Source of the DNA: Granulicella sp. L46
Lineage (GTDB): Bacteria; Acidobacteriota; Terriglobia; Terriglobales; Acidobacteriaceae
Length of the DNA: 64,000 nucleotides
Assembly (NCBI RefSeq): GCF_009765785.1
Contig: NZ_LMUT01000009.1
Coordinates: 32,382 to 96,381, forward strand
Reading direction: 5' to 3'
This document shows, piece after piece, positions 18,291 to 26,129 of the stretch (position 1 is the stretch's first letter; each line of letters opens with the position of its first letter). The notes beneath the pieces are model-generated. The model ran no database searches, was not told where the DNA came from, and saw only the letters and a program-made list of their open reading frames with translations. The translations under genes were made by a program, and so were the position numbers.

Positions 18291-18320
18291 TGCTTTACTC
18301 TCTATCCTCTACACTCTGCC
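18291..18320. repeat. Pyrimidine-rich interspersed repeat (family F)
   Basis: A CTCTCTATCCTCTACACTCTGCC run immediately precedes the TrmJ-like ATG. It matches the run at 1-34 and those inside mnmG. Confidence 0.55.
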
Positions 18321-18322
18321 TT

Positions 18323-19192
18323 ATGCTCTCCACCGTCGCACGCGCCCGCCTCACCATCGTTCTCGTCGGCGCACGCAACCCTTCCAACATCGGCGCCGCC
18401 GCTCGCGCCATGCAGGACTTCGGCTTCTCCGACCTCCGCATCGTCAACGACTTCGCCGCCCCCTTTGAAGCCGCCCAGCTCGAAGCAAAGTCTGCGGTAG
18501 CCGCGCAGCACGTCATGCAATCCGCCCGCCGCTACGACACCCTCGCCGCCGCCATCGCCGACTGCACCCTAATCCTCGCCACCACCGCCATCGGCGAGCG
18601 CCAACTCAAACAACCCATCCTACCCCTCCAGCAAGCCGCCCCTCTCATCCTCGCCGCCCTCAGCTCAAGACGAATCCAACCCTCGCCGTCTGCGAAGGAC
18701 CCGGGTGCCCCAGGTCCGGACCCTCGGACCTGGGCCGGCGACAACCTCTCAGGCTCACCCACCGAAGCCAAAATCGCACTCCTCTTCGGCTCCGAAAAAA
18801 CCGGCCTCACCAACGACCAGCTCTCCCACGCCACCCTCCTCACCACCATCCCCATGTACGCACCAGAGGACGCGCGCCACCTCTCCATGAACCTCGGCCA
18901 GTCCGTCGCCGTCTGCCTCTACGAGCTCACCCGCTCCGGCTTCGAATCCTCCGTCGAGATCCCTCCACTCCACGAAGCACCCGCCACCGCCGAGGACCGC
19001 GAGCGTCTAACCCAACTCCTCCTCGACGTCCTTCACGCCACCGGCTACACCCGCCGCTTCCCCGCCAATGCCTCCGAGCCCCTGGTCCGCCAGCTCGTCC
19101 AGCAGCTCGGCACATCGCACCGCGAGGCGATGACATGGATGGGCGTCTTACGCCAGATCCTCTGGCGCGAACGCTCGGACACTAATATCTAG
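18323..19192 (+). CDS. trmJ: TrmJ-like tRNA/rRNA 2'-O-methyltransferase (SPOUT family)
   Basis: The 289-residue protein has the SPOUT-fold blocks of the TrmH/TrmJ group: VLVGARNPSNIGAAARAM at the N-terminus, then LLFGSEKTGLTNDQL and a SMNLGQSVAVCLYEL knot region. TrmJ 2'-O-methylates position 32 of certain tRNAs. A ~30-residue Pro/Ser/Gly stretch (about residues 115-145), absent from typical TrmJ, contains the palindrome at 18694-18736 read in frame. The ATG at 18323 is preferred to one at 18290, which would translate the pyrimidine repeat. It could also be an rRNA methyltransferase of the same family. Confidence 0.82.
   Translation: MLSTVARARLTIVLVGARNPSNIGAAARAMQDFGFSDLRIVNDFAAPFEAAQLEAKSAVAAQHVMQSARRYDTLAAAIADCTLILATTAIGERQLKQPILPLQQAAPLILAALSSRRIQPSPSAKDPGAPGPDPRTWAGDNLSGSPTEAKIALLFGSEKTGLTNDQLSHATLLTTIPMYAPEDARHLSMNLGQSVAVCLYELTRSGFESSVEIPPLHEAPATAEDRERLTQLLLDVLHATGYTRRFPANASEPLVRQLVQQLGTSHREAMTWMGVLRQILWRERSDTNI
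18694..18736 (+). repeat. In-frame palindromic repeat (family E) inside the TrmJ-like gene
   Basis: The element runs from GAAGGACCCGGGTGCCCC into the hairpin CCAGGTCCG / CGGACCTGG (18710-18733). The same unit occurs at 45928-45965 inside yceH in the opposite orientation relative to its gene. It is read without a stop as KDPGAPGPDPRTWAG. Confidence 0.8.
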
Positions 19193-19205
19193 TGTCTGAA
19201 AATCT

Positions 19206-19284
19206 GCGCGTCCCGAAACCACGTAGAACATGTCGCTTCTTAACTCGAAGCCGGATTGAACATGTCTGCAGTTTGGGGACGCGC
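19206..19284. terminator. Inverted repeat between convergent genes
   Basis: GCGCGTCCCGAAAC (19206-19219) and GTTTGGGGACGCGC (19271-19284) form a 14-bp stem with one mismatch around a 51-base interior. The interior itself has two copies of GAACATGTC. It lies between the ends of the TrmJ-like gene and the minus-strand secreted protein gene, so a bidirectional terminator is the simplest reading. Confidence 0.4.
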
Positions 19285-19296
19285 TAGGCTCTTCGG

Positions 19297-19635
19297 CTAA
19301 TTCAATCTCACCGTGGTGTCACTGAGGTCGCTGTTAACCACCGCGATGACGATTCCCGGCATGTAATGACCGGTACCTTCCTCGACCACCACCTTGGAGC
19401 CAACCGGCAGCTTGAACGGCACATCTTTGCCGGGCGGCAGCGTCACCTCCGCATCCCCGGTCTTCACCTTGATCGGGGTGTCGGTTGCATTGTGCAGGGC
19501 GAACTTCACCACCTTGTCTCTGCCGAACATCGCATGCATGGGGGTGCGCATCGCCAGAGGAGCAGCATACATCGCTTGGCTTGTCATGATCGAAACACCT
19601 AGAACCATGGCAGTGATTGCAGAAAGACGCTTCAT
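19297..19635 (-). CDS. Small secreted protein of unknown function
   Basis: The 112-residue product has a signal peptide (MKRLSAITAMVLGVSIMTSQAMYA, cleavage near residue 24) and a small beta-rich mature domain. The phrases VKFALHNATDTPIKV and VTLPPGKDVPFKLPVGSKV suggest an immunoglobulin-like or cupredoxin-like sandwich. No Cys or metal motif is seen. I do not recognise a family. It stands alone, divergent from the helicase gene. Confidence 0.75.
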   Translation of the reverse strand: MKRLSAITAMVLGVSIMTSQAMYAAPLAMRTPMHAMFGRDKVVKFALHNATDTPIKVKTGDAEVTLPPGKDVPFKLPVGSKVVVEEGTGHYMPGIVIAVVNSDLSDTTVRLN

Positions 19636-19828
19636 ATTTAATTCCTCTTTTTCACAGATTCACAAACGAACAAACCTCCTGCCATGGTTCAGGAAATTCG
19701 TACACTCATCTCTACGTCGATAGACGTGCCGCGGTTCCATCGGCTCACAAAGTTCTTCAGACCTTCACAAAACTCAATGAACCGCCGAAGCAAAACGGTC
19801 GGCCCCCCAACTAGATAAAATAGATGTT

Positions 19829-22723
19829 GTGCCCGATCTCCTCGCCAACATGAACCCACAGCAGCGTGAGGGAATCCTCGCCGTCGACGGCCCCGTGCTT
19901 CTCCTCGCCGGCGCCGGCAGCGGCAAGACCCGCGTCATCACCCATCGCATCGCCTATCTCATTGAAGAGCGAGGCGTCTCCCCCGATTCCATCCTCGCCG
20001 TCACCTTCACCAACAAGGCCGCCAAAGAAATGGGAGAGCGCGTCGAAAAAATCCTCGGCCACTCCACCCTCGCCCAACCCACCATCGCCACCTTCCACAG
20101 CTTCTGCGTTCGTGTCCTGCGCCGCGATATCGAAGCCCTCCGCATCGGCAACAAAGGCCTTACTCGCACCTTCGCCATCTACGACGAGACCGATCAGCAA
20201 GCCGTAGTCAAGCAAGCCCTCAAGCGCCTGTCGCTCGACGACAAAACTCTCAAGCCCCGCGTAGCCCTCGGCCGAATCTCCTGGGCAAAGAACCACATGA
20301 TCGATCCCCAGGAATATTTCCTCGCCTCCACGAATCCCATGGAAGAAAAGATCGCTCACATCTTTAAGATCTACAAAGAGGAACTCGACAAGGCCAACGC
20401 CCTCGACTTCGACGACCTCCTGCTGGAAACCGTCCGTCTCCTCAAATCCTCCGCCGAAGTTCGCGAGCGTTACAACCGCCGCTACAAGTACCTCCTCATC
20501 GACGAGTACCAGGACACCAACCGCCCCCAATACGAGCTCATGAAGCTGCTCGGCAAACACGGCAACGTTTGCGTTGTAGGCGACGAAGACCAGTCCATCT
20601 ACTCCTGGCGCGGCGCAGACATCAAGAACATCCTCGACTTCGAAAAAGATTTTCCCAACGCTCGCACCATCCGCCTCGAACAAAACTACCGCTCTACGCA
20701 ATTCATCCTCGAAGGCGCCTCCGCAGTCGTCGCGCAGAATACCCAGCGCAAAGGCAAAAACCTCTTCACCACCCGCGAAGGCGGCTCTCTCATCGGCTAC
20801 TACGAAGCTCCCGACGGCGAGAACGAAGCCCTCTTCATCGCCGACCGCATCGCCAAATATTTTCGCGAAGCCGCCGCCGGCACCGACAACCCCGTCGAAA
20901 CCCCACGCTGCGCCGTTCTCTATCGCACCAACTCGCAGTCGCGTCTCGTAGAAGAAGCTCTCCGCCGTTATCAGATCCAGTACCACATGGTCGGCGGCTT
21001 CAGCTTCTACGACCGCGCCGAAGTCAAAGACATCCTCAGCTATCTCAAGCTCGTCCAGAATCCGCACGACTCCATCGCCCTCGGCCGCGTCGTCAACTCT
21101 CCCCCCCGCGGCATCGGCAAAACCACCATGGACACCCTCGAGCGCATCGCCCTCACCACCGGCATGAGCTCCTGGGACGCGATCAATCGCGCCGTAGAAG
21201 AAAAGCTTCTCCCCGCCCGCGCCCTCGCCGCTCTCAGCAACTTCCGCAAGCTAATAGAAGACGCCCGCGCCATGCTCGGCCCCGACTTCGCCTCGCACCT
21301 CGCCACCGACATACCCCCCACAAATCTGTCATCTCGACCGGAGGCCGAAGGCCGCAGTGGAGAGACCCCTGCATTTAGCGATGCCGATGCAGCCGATGGA
21401 TCTTCTCTCGACAGCGACGCCGCAGACTTCGACTTCGGCTTCGCCACAGAAGAGCAGGCAGACGAGCAAACACCGCTCTCCATCGCAGCCAACGACGCGA
21501 ACGCAACCTTCGACACCAGCTTCAACTTCGACTTCGACTTCGGCCCCACCGAAGAAATCAGCACCATCGCCCCCGAGAACGCCACCCTCGACGAAGCTGT
21601 TGCCGACACAGCCAGCATCAATCCCTTCGCCCCAATCCCCCTCAAGCAAAGCGCCAGCGCCGCAACGCGCGAACGCCTTGACCGCATCGTCGCAGCCCAG
21701 GCCGGCGATCACGAAACCGCCAACGAAGCCGACGCCCGCGCATTTAGAAAACCCGGCGACCCCGCCACCCTCCCCGAACTCATCAAGTTCCTCAACGACC
21801 GTTCCGGCTATATCCGCGCCCTCGAAGACGAAGCCACCCCCGAATCCTTCTCCCGCATCGAGAACCTCAAAGAACTAGCCAACGCAGCCCAGGACGCCAC
21901 CAGCCGCGGAGAAACCCTCGCAGAGTTCCTCGATCACGCAGCCCTCGTCTCCGATGCGGACTCTTACTCCGCCGAAGCCCGCGTCACGCTCATGACCCTG
22001 CACGCCGCCAAGGGCCTCGAGTTCCCGCTCGTCTTCCTCGCCGGCATGGAAGAAGGCCTCTTCCCCCACTCGCGCACCCTCCAGGATCCCACGCAAATGG
22101 AAGAGGAGCGCCGCCTCTGCTACGTCGGCATGACCCGCGCCATGGACACTCTCATCATGACGCGCGCACGCTATCGCCGCCGCTACGGCAACGACAGCCC
22201 CGAGTCCTCCATGCCCTCGCGCTTCCTCGAAGAAGTCCCCTCCAAGCTCATCGAAGACATGTCGCCCGCCAGCTACGGCAGCTCCTACTCCACACCGTAC
22301 CCGCAGCGCAACAAGCGCCCCGCAGGCGACGACGACTTCGGTACCGAGCGCCACTACTCCTACGAAGACGAATCCCAAGACATCACCAGCAGCGGCGCAA
22401 AGTCCTATGCCTCGCAGCGCTTCGGCCAGCGCCGCCCGGCCGGCGGCTCCGGCCCGCTGGACAACACCGCAGCCTTCTTCGGCCAGGGCGGTGCCCTCAC
22501 CAAGGGCCCTCTCAACTTCAAAGGCCGTCCCCGCATGGACATTCCCGCACCCACCGGCCGCACCGGCCTAGGCAAAGGAGCCCGCGTCCGCCACCCCAAA
22601 TACGGCGAAGGCATCATCTTCGCTCGCGAAGGAGACGGCGAAGATGCCAAGCTTACCGTACAATTTAGTAGTCACGGCATGAAGAAGCTGGTCGAGAAGT
22701 TCGCCCAGCTCGAGCGACTCTAG
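19829..22723 (+). CDS. UvrD/PcrA-type superfamily 1 DNA helicase with acidic insertion
   Basis: The 964-residue helicase unwinds DNA 3'-5' in repair and replication. The Q-motif region (MNPQQREGI), Walker A (GAGSGKT), the DEYQDTN Walker B and LTLHAAKGLEFPLVF-type motif V-VI blocks are all present. It is ~230 residues longer than PcrA/UvrD. About 150 residues (nt ~21305-21745) inside the C-terminal half form an Asp/Glu/Ala/Phe-rich insertion that begins with a palindromic repeat read as SSRPEAEGRSGETP. The last ~60 residues carry the PcrA-type GxGVRHPKYGEG fold. GTG at 19829 is used; an ATG seven codons on (19850) is an alternative. Confidence 0.92.
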   Translation: MPDLLANMNPQQREGILAVDGPVLLLAGAGSGKTRVITHRIAYLIEERGVSPDSILAVTFTNKAAKEMGERVEKILGHSTLAQPTIATFHSFCVRVLRRDIEALRIGNKGLTRTFAIYDETDQQAVVKQALKRLSLDDKTLKPRVALGRISWAKNHMIDPQEYFLASTNPMEEKIAHIFKIYKEELDKANALDFDDLLLETVRLLKSSAEVRERYNRRYKYLLIDEYQDTNRPQYELMKLLGKHGNVCVVGDEDQSIYSWRGADIKNILDFEKDFPNARTIRLEQNYRSTQFILEGASAVVAQNTQRKGKNLFTTREGGSLIGYYEAPDGENEALFIADRIAKYFREAAAGTDNPVETPRCAVLYRTNSQSRLVEEALRRYQIQYHMVGGFSFYDRAEVKDILSYLKLVQNPHDSIALGRVVNSPPRGIGKTTMDTLERIALTTGMSSWDAINRAVEEKLLPARALAALSNFRKLIEDARAMLGPDFASHLATDIPPTNLSSRPEAEGRSGETPAFSDADAADGSSLDSDAADFDFGFATEEQADEQTPLSIAANDANATFDTSFNFDFDFGPTEEISTIAPENATLDEAVADTASINPFAPIPLKQSASAATRERLDRIVAAQAGDHETANEADARAFRKPGDPATLPELIKFLNDRSGYIRALEDEATPESFSRIENLKELANAAQDATSRGETLAEFLDHAALVSDADSYSAEARVTLMTLHAAKGLEFPLVFLAGMEEGLFPHSRTLQDPTQMEEERRLCYVGMTRAMDTLIMTRARYRRRYGNDSPESSMPSRFLEEVPSKLIEDMSPASYGSSYSTPYPQRNKRPAGDDDFGTERHYSYEDESQDITSSGAKSYASQRFGQRRPAGGSGPLDNTAAFFGQGGALTKGPLNFKGRPRMDIPAPTGRTGLGKGARVRHPKYGEGIIFAREGDGEDAKLTVQFSSHGMKKLVEKFAQLERL
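21328..21376 (+). repeat. In-frame palindromic repeat (family A) inside the helicase gene
   Basis: The element starts GTCATCTCGACCGGAG and ends GGAGAGACCCCTGCATTT, with GGCCGAAGGCC between. The same unit occurs in frame at 41268-41316 and 48617-48661, and between genes at 9974, 15862 and 59126. Confidence 0.85.
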
Positions 22724-22734
22724 CCTCTGGATAG

Positions 22735-22794
22735 GTCAGGGCTTTGGCCCTGACATTTAGGCGCGAGAGAATGTAGGGCTTTAGCCCCTGAGAT
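22735..22794. repeat. Two family D palindromes after the helicase gene
   Basis: GTCAGGGCTTTGGCCCTGAC (22735-22754) and a GTAGGGCTTTAGCCCCTGAG element (about 22772-22792, ending in TTTTC) follow the helicase stop. They may act as terminators; they belong to the GGGCTTTAGCCC family. Confidence 0.6.
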
Positions 22795-22855
22795 TTTCTC
22801 TCTCTTGGCCGCGAAAGACTTCATCGCCACCACACACTTATAGAAAAGAGACATC

Positions 22856-23011
22856 ATGGCAAACACCTCCACCATCACCGACAAAATCGAGCGCAAGAAG
22901 GTCAAGCGCGCCGCCCGCAAGAAGGCCGCTCCCAAGGCTCCCCGCACCGGAGCTCGCGGCGAGAACAAGGCCAAGATCAAGAAAGCATCACGCGGCCAAT
23001 CCAAGCGATAG
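22856..23011 (+). CDS. 51-residue Lys/Arg/Ala-rich basic protein
   Basis: A short gene starting ATGGCAAACACC encodes 51 residues, about half Lys, Arg or Ala, with no aromatic residue. The pattern (ERKKVKRAARKKAAPKAP, then GARGENKAKIKK) resembles histone-H1-like or ribosome-associated basic tails. An AGAG lies before the ATG and a strong terminator-like hairpin lies 115 bp after the stop, which supports an independent small transcript. DNA or RNA binding is inference from composition. The frame remains open past the TAG and runs into the 27-bp repeats. Confidence 0.75.
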   Translation: MANTSTITDKIERKKVKRAARKKAAPKAPRTGARGENKAKIKKASRGQSKR

Positions 23012-23019
23012 AAAGACAA

Positions 23020-23123
23020 ACAAGGCGGTTTCGAAATTTCAGACAACCAAAGCGGTTTCGGAATTTCAGACAGCCAAAACCGTTTGGAAATTTCAGACAC
23101 CAAGAAGATTGAGAATTTCAGCC
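23020..23123 (+). repeat. Four degenerate 27-bp tandem repeats
   Basis: Units of about 27 bp share the core GGTTTCGRAATTTCAGACA followed by ACCAA or GCCAA. Three are close copies and the fourth is shorter and diverged. They lie between the basic protein stop and its terminator. The period is exactly nine codons, and the units lie in the frame of the upstream gene, after its stop. Confidence 0.8.
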
Positions 23124-23125
23124 AA

Positions 23126-23156
23126 AACGGCGAGCGGATTCACTCCGCTCGCCGTT
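23126..23156 (+). terminator. Intrinsic terminator after the basic protein gene
   Basis: A perfect 13-bp stem (AACGGCGAGCGGA / TCCGCTCGCCGTT) with loop TTCAC is followed by GTTCTTTCTTTATT. Confidence 0.8.
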
Positions 23157-23209
23157 GTTCTTTCTTTATTGATCCCGCCACCACTGCGCGAGTCAACAAG
23201 CCCTGAAGC

Positions 23210-23893
23210 TCAGAGCTCGTCAATCGCCTTAGCAGCGGCGTCGATGGCATCGGTAATCTGCTGGATTTGTTCCGGCGTCACGTTCCCGCGCGTCACTCGC
23301 GCAATCACCGCGCCCCGCAGATTGCCAAAGGCCTTCATGATCTCCGGCGAGCGACCGCGTTCAAACCCGCGCCCCGTCTCCTCCAGGCGCGCAAACAACT
23401 CGCTCACACGCTCCTTGTTGGCTTCGAGAAACGCAGTTCCTTCCGCCGTCACCGAATAAACCTTCTTACCGCTCTGCTCCGACGCTGCAGCCAGCCCCTC
23501 TTCTTCGAGCAACGTAAGCGTCGGATAGATCACACCAGCGCTAGGCGTATACCCGCCGCCCAGCCGCTGTTCCATCGTCTTGATCAGTTGGTACCCGTAG
23601 CTCGGCTCTTCGGACAGCAGTTTCAAAATCACCAGCTTGATATCGCCGGCCTCGAACATCCGTTCGCGCCCGCGACCAAAGCCACGCTCAAAACCTTCGC
23701 CGCGCGGTCCGCCAAATCCTCCACGACCGCCGAATCCGCCGCGACCGCGCCCGCCAAATCCGTGCTCCGGTCCACCGCGTCCACGACCTTCACAGCCAGG
23801 CCGCGCATACTCGCGTCTCTCCGCTTCACCCCTCTCGCGGCGTCCGAAGACCCGCTCCCAACGTTCATGCATTTCAAAATGTCTTGTATTCAT
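23210..23893 (-). CDS. PadR family regulator with Gly/Arg-rich N-terminal tail
   Basis: The 227-residue protein has a disordered ~75-residue N-terminal part rich in Gly, Arg and Phe (GGRGRGGFGGRGGFGG), then a PadR winged helix. The winged-helix blocks are MFEAGDIKLVILKLL, PSYGYQLIKTMEQ, VIYPTLTLLEEEGL and KKVYSVTAEG. The C-terminal helical part should mediate dimerisation. PadR proteins are usually repressors responding to phenolics or drugs. Two copies of a self-complementary 10-mer lie just upstream, consistent with autoregulation. No transporter partner is adjacent. Confidence 0.9.
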   Translation of the reverse strand: MNTRHFEMHERWERVFGRRERGEAERREYARPGCEGRGRGGPEHGFGGRGRGGFGGRGGFGGPRGEGFERGFGRGRERMFEAGDIKLVILKLLSEEPSYGYQLIKTMEQRLGGGYTPSAGVIYPTLTLLEEEGLAAASEQSGKKVYSVTAEGTAFLEANKERVSELFARLEETGRGFERGRSPEIMKAFGNLRGAVIARVTRGNVTPEQIQQITDAIDAAAKAIDEL

Positions 23894-23914
23894 AATGTTT
23901 CTCCTTACCTATAA

Positions 23915-23936
23915 AGATATATCTTGAGATATATCT
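23915..23936. promoter_or_regulatory. Probable PadR operator
   Basis: Two exact copies of the self-complementary AGATATATCT (23915-23924 and 23927-23936) are separated by TG, 22 bp before the PadR start. A third related AAATATATCTTA lies at 23950-23961. Confidence 0.65.
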
Positions 23937-24058
23937 TTTGTCAACTAGAAAATATATCTTAGCCACTTTCCAGAGCCGCGCCGCTCATCGCCTGCGCAAT
24001 TTCACCCACCAGTTACAATCAACTCAATTCAACGCATCACGCTGACGAGGACTGAGCC

Positions 24059-25621
24059 CTGGCCCGACAAATTTTCGCTACCAAGTCCATCGACAAGCTC
24101 ATCTCCGACTCCGAGCGCCCCGAACACGCCCTCAAAAAATCCCTCGGCCCCGTCTCTCTCACCGCTCTCGGCATCGGCGCCGTCATCGGCTCCGGCATTT
24201 TCACGGTTATCGGCACAGCCATCGGCGGCAATCCCTCGCAGACCGTCTCCTGGGCCAAGTCCCCCATCATCGATCTAATCCTCGGCGCTCTCCACGGCCA
24301 TCTCGGCGCCGTCGCTGGACGCCCGGGCGCGGGTCCCGCTCTCGCCCTCTCACTGGTCCTCGTCGCTTTAGTCTGCGGCCTCACCGGCCTCTGTTACGCC
24401 GAGCTCGCGAGCATGATTCCCATCGCCGGCTCCGCCTACACCTACACCTACGCCACCCTCGGCGAGCTCATCGCCTGGATCATCGGCTGGGACCTCATCC
24501 TCGAATACGCCTTCTCCAACATGAGCGTCTCCGTAGGCTTCGCCGCCCACATCGTCGACCTCCTCGACTGGCTCGGCATCCACCTCTCCCCCAAATGGCT
24601 CTCCCCCGCCTACCTGCCCCTCGGCCTTCAGGACCTCGCCGGCAAAGACATCTTCCTCCCCGGCTGGCACGCCGGTTTCGACTTCCCCGCCTTCGCCGTA
24701 GTTCTCCTCCTCACCGTAGTTCTCGTCCGCGGCATCCGCGAATCCGCCCGCACCAACAACATCATGGTGCTGGTCAAGATCGCGGCCATCCTGCTCTTCA
24801 TCTCCTTCGGCCTCAGCTTCATCCACACCTCCAACTACCATCCTTTCTCGCCGAACGGATTCACCGGAGTCCTCGCCGGCGGCTCCATCATCTTCTTCAC
24901 CTACATCGGCTTCGACTCCGTATCCACCGCCTCCGAAGAGTGTAAAAACCCCAAGCGCGACGTCCCCATCGGTATCATCGCCACGCTCATCGTCTGCACC
25001 ATCCTCTACATCGGAGTAGCCGTAGTCCTCACCGGCATGGTGCCCTGGCAGTCCATCGCCGGCGACGCCGCCCCAGTCGTCAACGCCCTCAAGCGCGTGT
25101 CTTTGACACCCGGCGGCCACAGGCTCCATTTCGTCCGACTCTTCGTCCTCATCGGCGCTCTCGTCGGCATGATCAGCTCCATCCTCGTCTTCCAGCTAGG
25201 CCAGGCCCGCGTTTGGTTCGCCATGTCCCGCGACCGACTCCTCCCCGACGCCTTCTCCAAACTCCATCCAAAATTCCGCACCCCCGCCTTCGCCACCTGG
25301 TTCGCCGGCATCCTCGTCGCCATCCCCGCAGGCGTATTCGACGTAGGCTCCTTCGCCGAAATGTCCAACATCGGCACGCTCTTCGCCTTCGTCCTGGTCT
25401 CCATCGGCGTCATCGTCCTGCGCTACAAAGATCCCACCCGCCATCGCGGCTTCCGCGTCCCCTTCGGCCCGGTCATCCCGATTCTCAGCACGGTCTTCTG
25501 CATCCTATTGATGGCCGGCCTTCCCGCCGTCACCTGGATCCGCTTCTTCGTCTGGCTCGTCATCGGCCTCTTCGTCTACTACTTCTACAGCCGCAAGCGC
25601 AGCGAGTTTTACAAGAACTAA
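24059..25621 (+). CDS. Cationic amino-acid transporter-type APC permease (CTG start)
   Basis: The full protein is about 520 residues with 12-14 membrane segments. The first ATG in frame (24413) would remove the N-terminal 118 residues, which clearly belong to the family: SLTALGIGAVIGSGIFTVIG is the APC substrate-binding helix 1. The frame opens right after a TGA at 24053. CTG at 24059 with GAGG eight bases upstream is the best start, and ATT at 24068 is an alternative. It likely imports basic or neutral amino acids. The next gene starts 4 bp after the stop. Confidence 0.85.
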   Translation: MARQIFATKSIDKLISDSERPEHALKKSLGPVSLTALGIGAVIGSGIFTVIGTAIGGNPSQTVSWAKSPIIDLILGALHGHLGAVAGRPGAGPALALSLVLVALVCGLTGLCYAELASMIPIAGSAYTYTYATLGELIAWIIGWDLILEYAFSNMSVSVGFAAHIVDLLDWLGIHLSPKWLSPAYLPLGLQDLAGKDIFLPGWHAGFDFPAFAVVLLLTVVLVRGIRESARTNNIMVLVKIAAILLFISFGLSFIHTSNYHPFSPNGFTGVLAGGSIIFFTYIGFDSVSTASEECKNPKRDVPIGIIATLIVCTILYIGVAVVLTGMVPWQSIAGDAAPVVNALKRVSLTPGGHRLHFVRLFVLIGALVGMISSILVFQLGQARVWFAMSRDRLLPDAFSKLHPKFRTPAFATWFAGILVAIPAGVFDVGSFAEMSNIGTLFAFVLVSIGVIVLRYKDPTRHRGFRVPFGPVIPILSTVFCILLMAGLPAVTWIRFFVWLVIGLFVYYFYSRKRSEFYKN

Positions 25622-25625
25622 TCTC

Positions 25626-26108
25626 ATGGCGTACTGGATTGAAACCGGCATTTCGGCGAAGCTTGCGATCATGCCAAAGCCGAACGGCGGAAAGCATCTT
25701 GAAAACGAAATCCGCAACCTCAAGCGCGAAGGCGCCGACGTCGTCGTCTCTCTCCTAACCCCCGACGAAGAATTCGACCTCGGCCTCGAGCACGAGCGCG
25801 CCGCCTGCGATGGCCACGGCATCAAGTTCCGCAGCTTCCCCATCCCCGACCGCGACATCCCCGAATCCACCGAAGCCTTCCTCAAGTTCATCGACACCCT
25901 GCATTACGATCTCCTCCAGGGACGAAGCATCGTAGCCCACTGCCGCGCGGGTATTGGCCGATCCTCCCTCCTACTCGCCGCCCTCCTACGCCGCGAAGGC
26001 CTCTCCACCGACGACGCCTTCCGCCGCATCACCCAGGCCCGCAACGCGCTCGTCCCCGACACCCCCGAACAACTCCGCTGGGTAGAGAACCTCCCCCTCG
26101 AGCCCTAG
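25626..26108 (+). CDS. Dual-specificity / tyrosine phosphatase-like protein
   Basis: The 160-residue protein carries the PTP signature HCRAGIGRSS with the nucleophile Cys106 and phosphate-binding Arg112. An upstream PIPDRDIPE segment has the general-acid Asp (75 or 77). It belongs to the cyclin-dependent kinase inhibitor 3 / VH1-like small phosphatases of bacteria. It follows the permease by 4 bp and is surely co-transcribed, but the functional link is unknown. It is cytoplasmic, with no signal or membrane segment. Confidence 0.88.
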   Translation: MAYWIETGISAKLAIMPKPNGGKHLENEIRNLKREGADVVVSLLTPDEEFDLGLEHERAACDGHGIKFRSFPIPDRDIPESTEAFLKFIDTLHYDLLQGRSIVAHCRAGIGRSSLLLAALLRREGLSTDDAFRRITQARNALVPDTPEQLRWVENLPLEP

Positions 26109-26129
26109 AGCAATCTCCATCGGCGCTGT

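Noticed and set aside
21305-21745. Sequencing or assembly error as the origin of the helicase insertion
   Set aside because: The insertion is a multiple of three, stays open and is flanked by intact helicase motifs in the same frame.
22720-23103. Minus-strand frame over the basic protein and the 27-bp repeats
   Set aside because: The plus-strand 51-codon gene has a start, a compositionally coherent product and a following terminator; the minus frame is a repeat-driven shadow.
23012-23125. CRISPR array at the 27-bp tandem repeats
   Set aside because: Units abut without variable spacers, the count is only four and no cas gene lies near.
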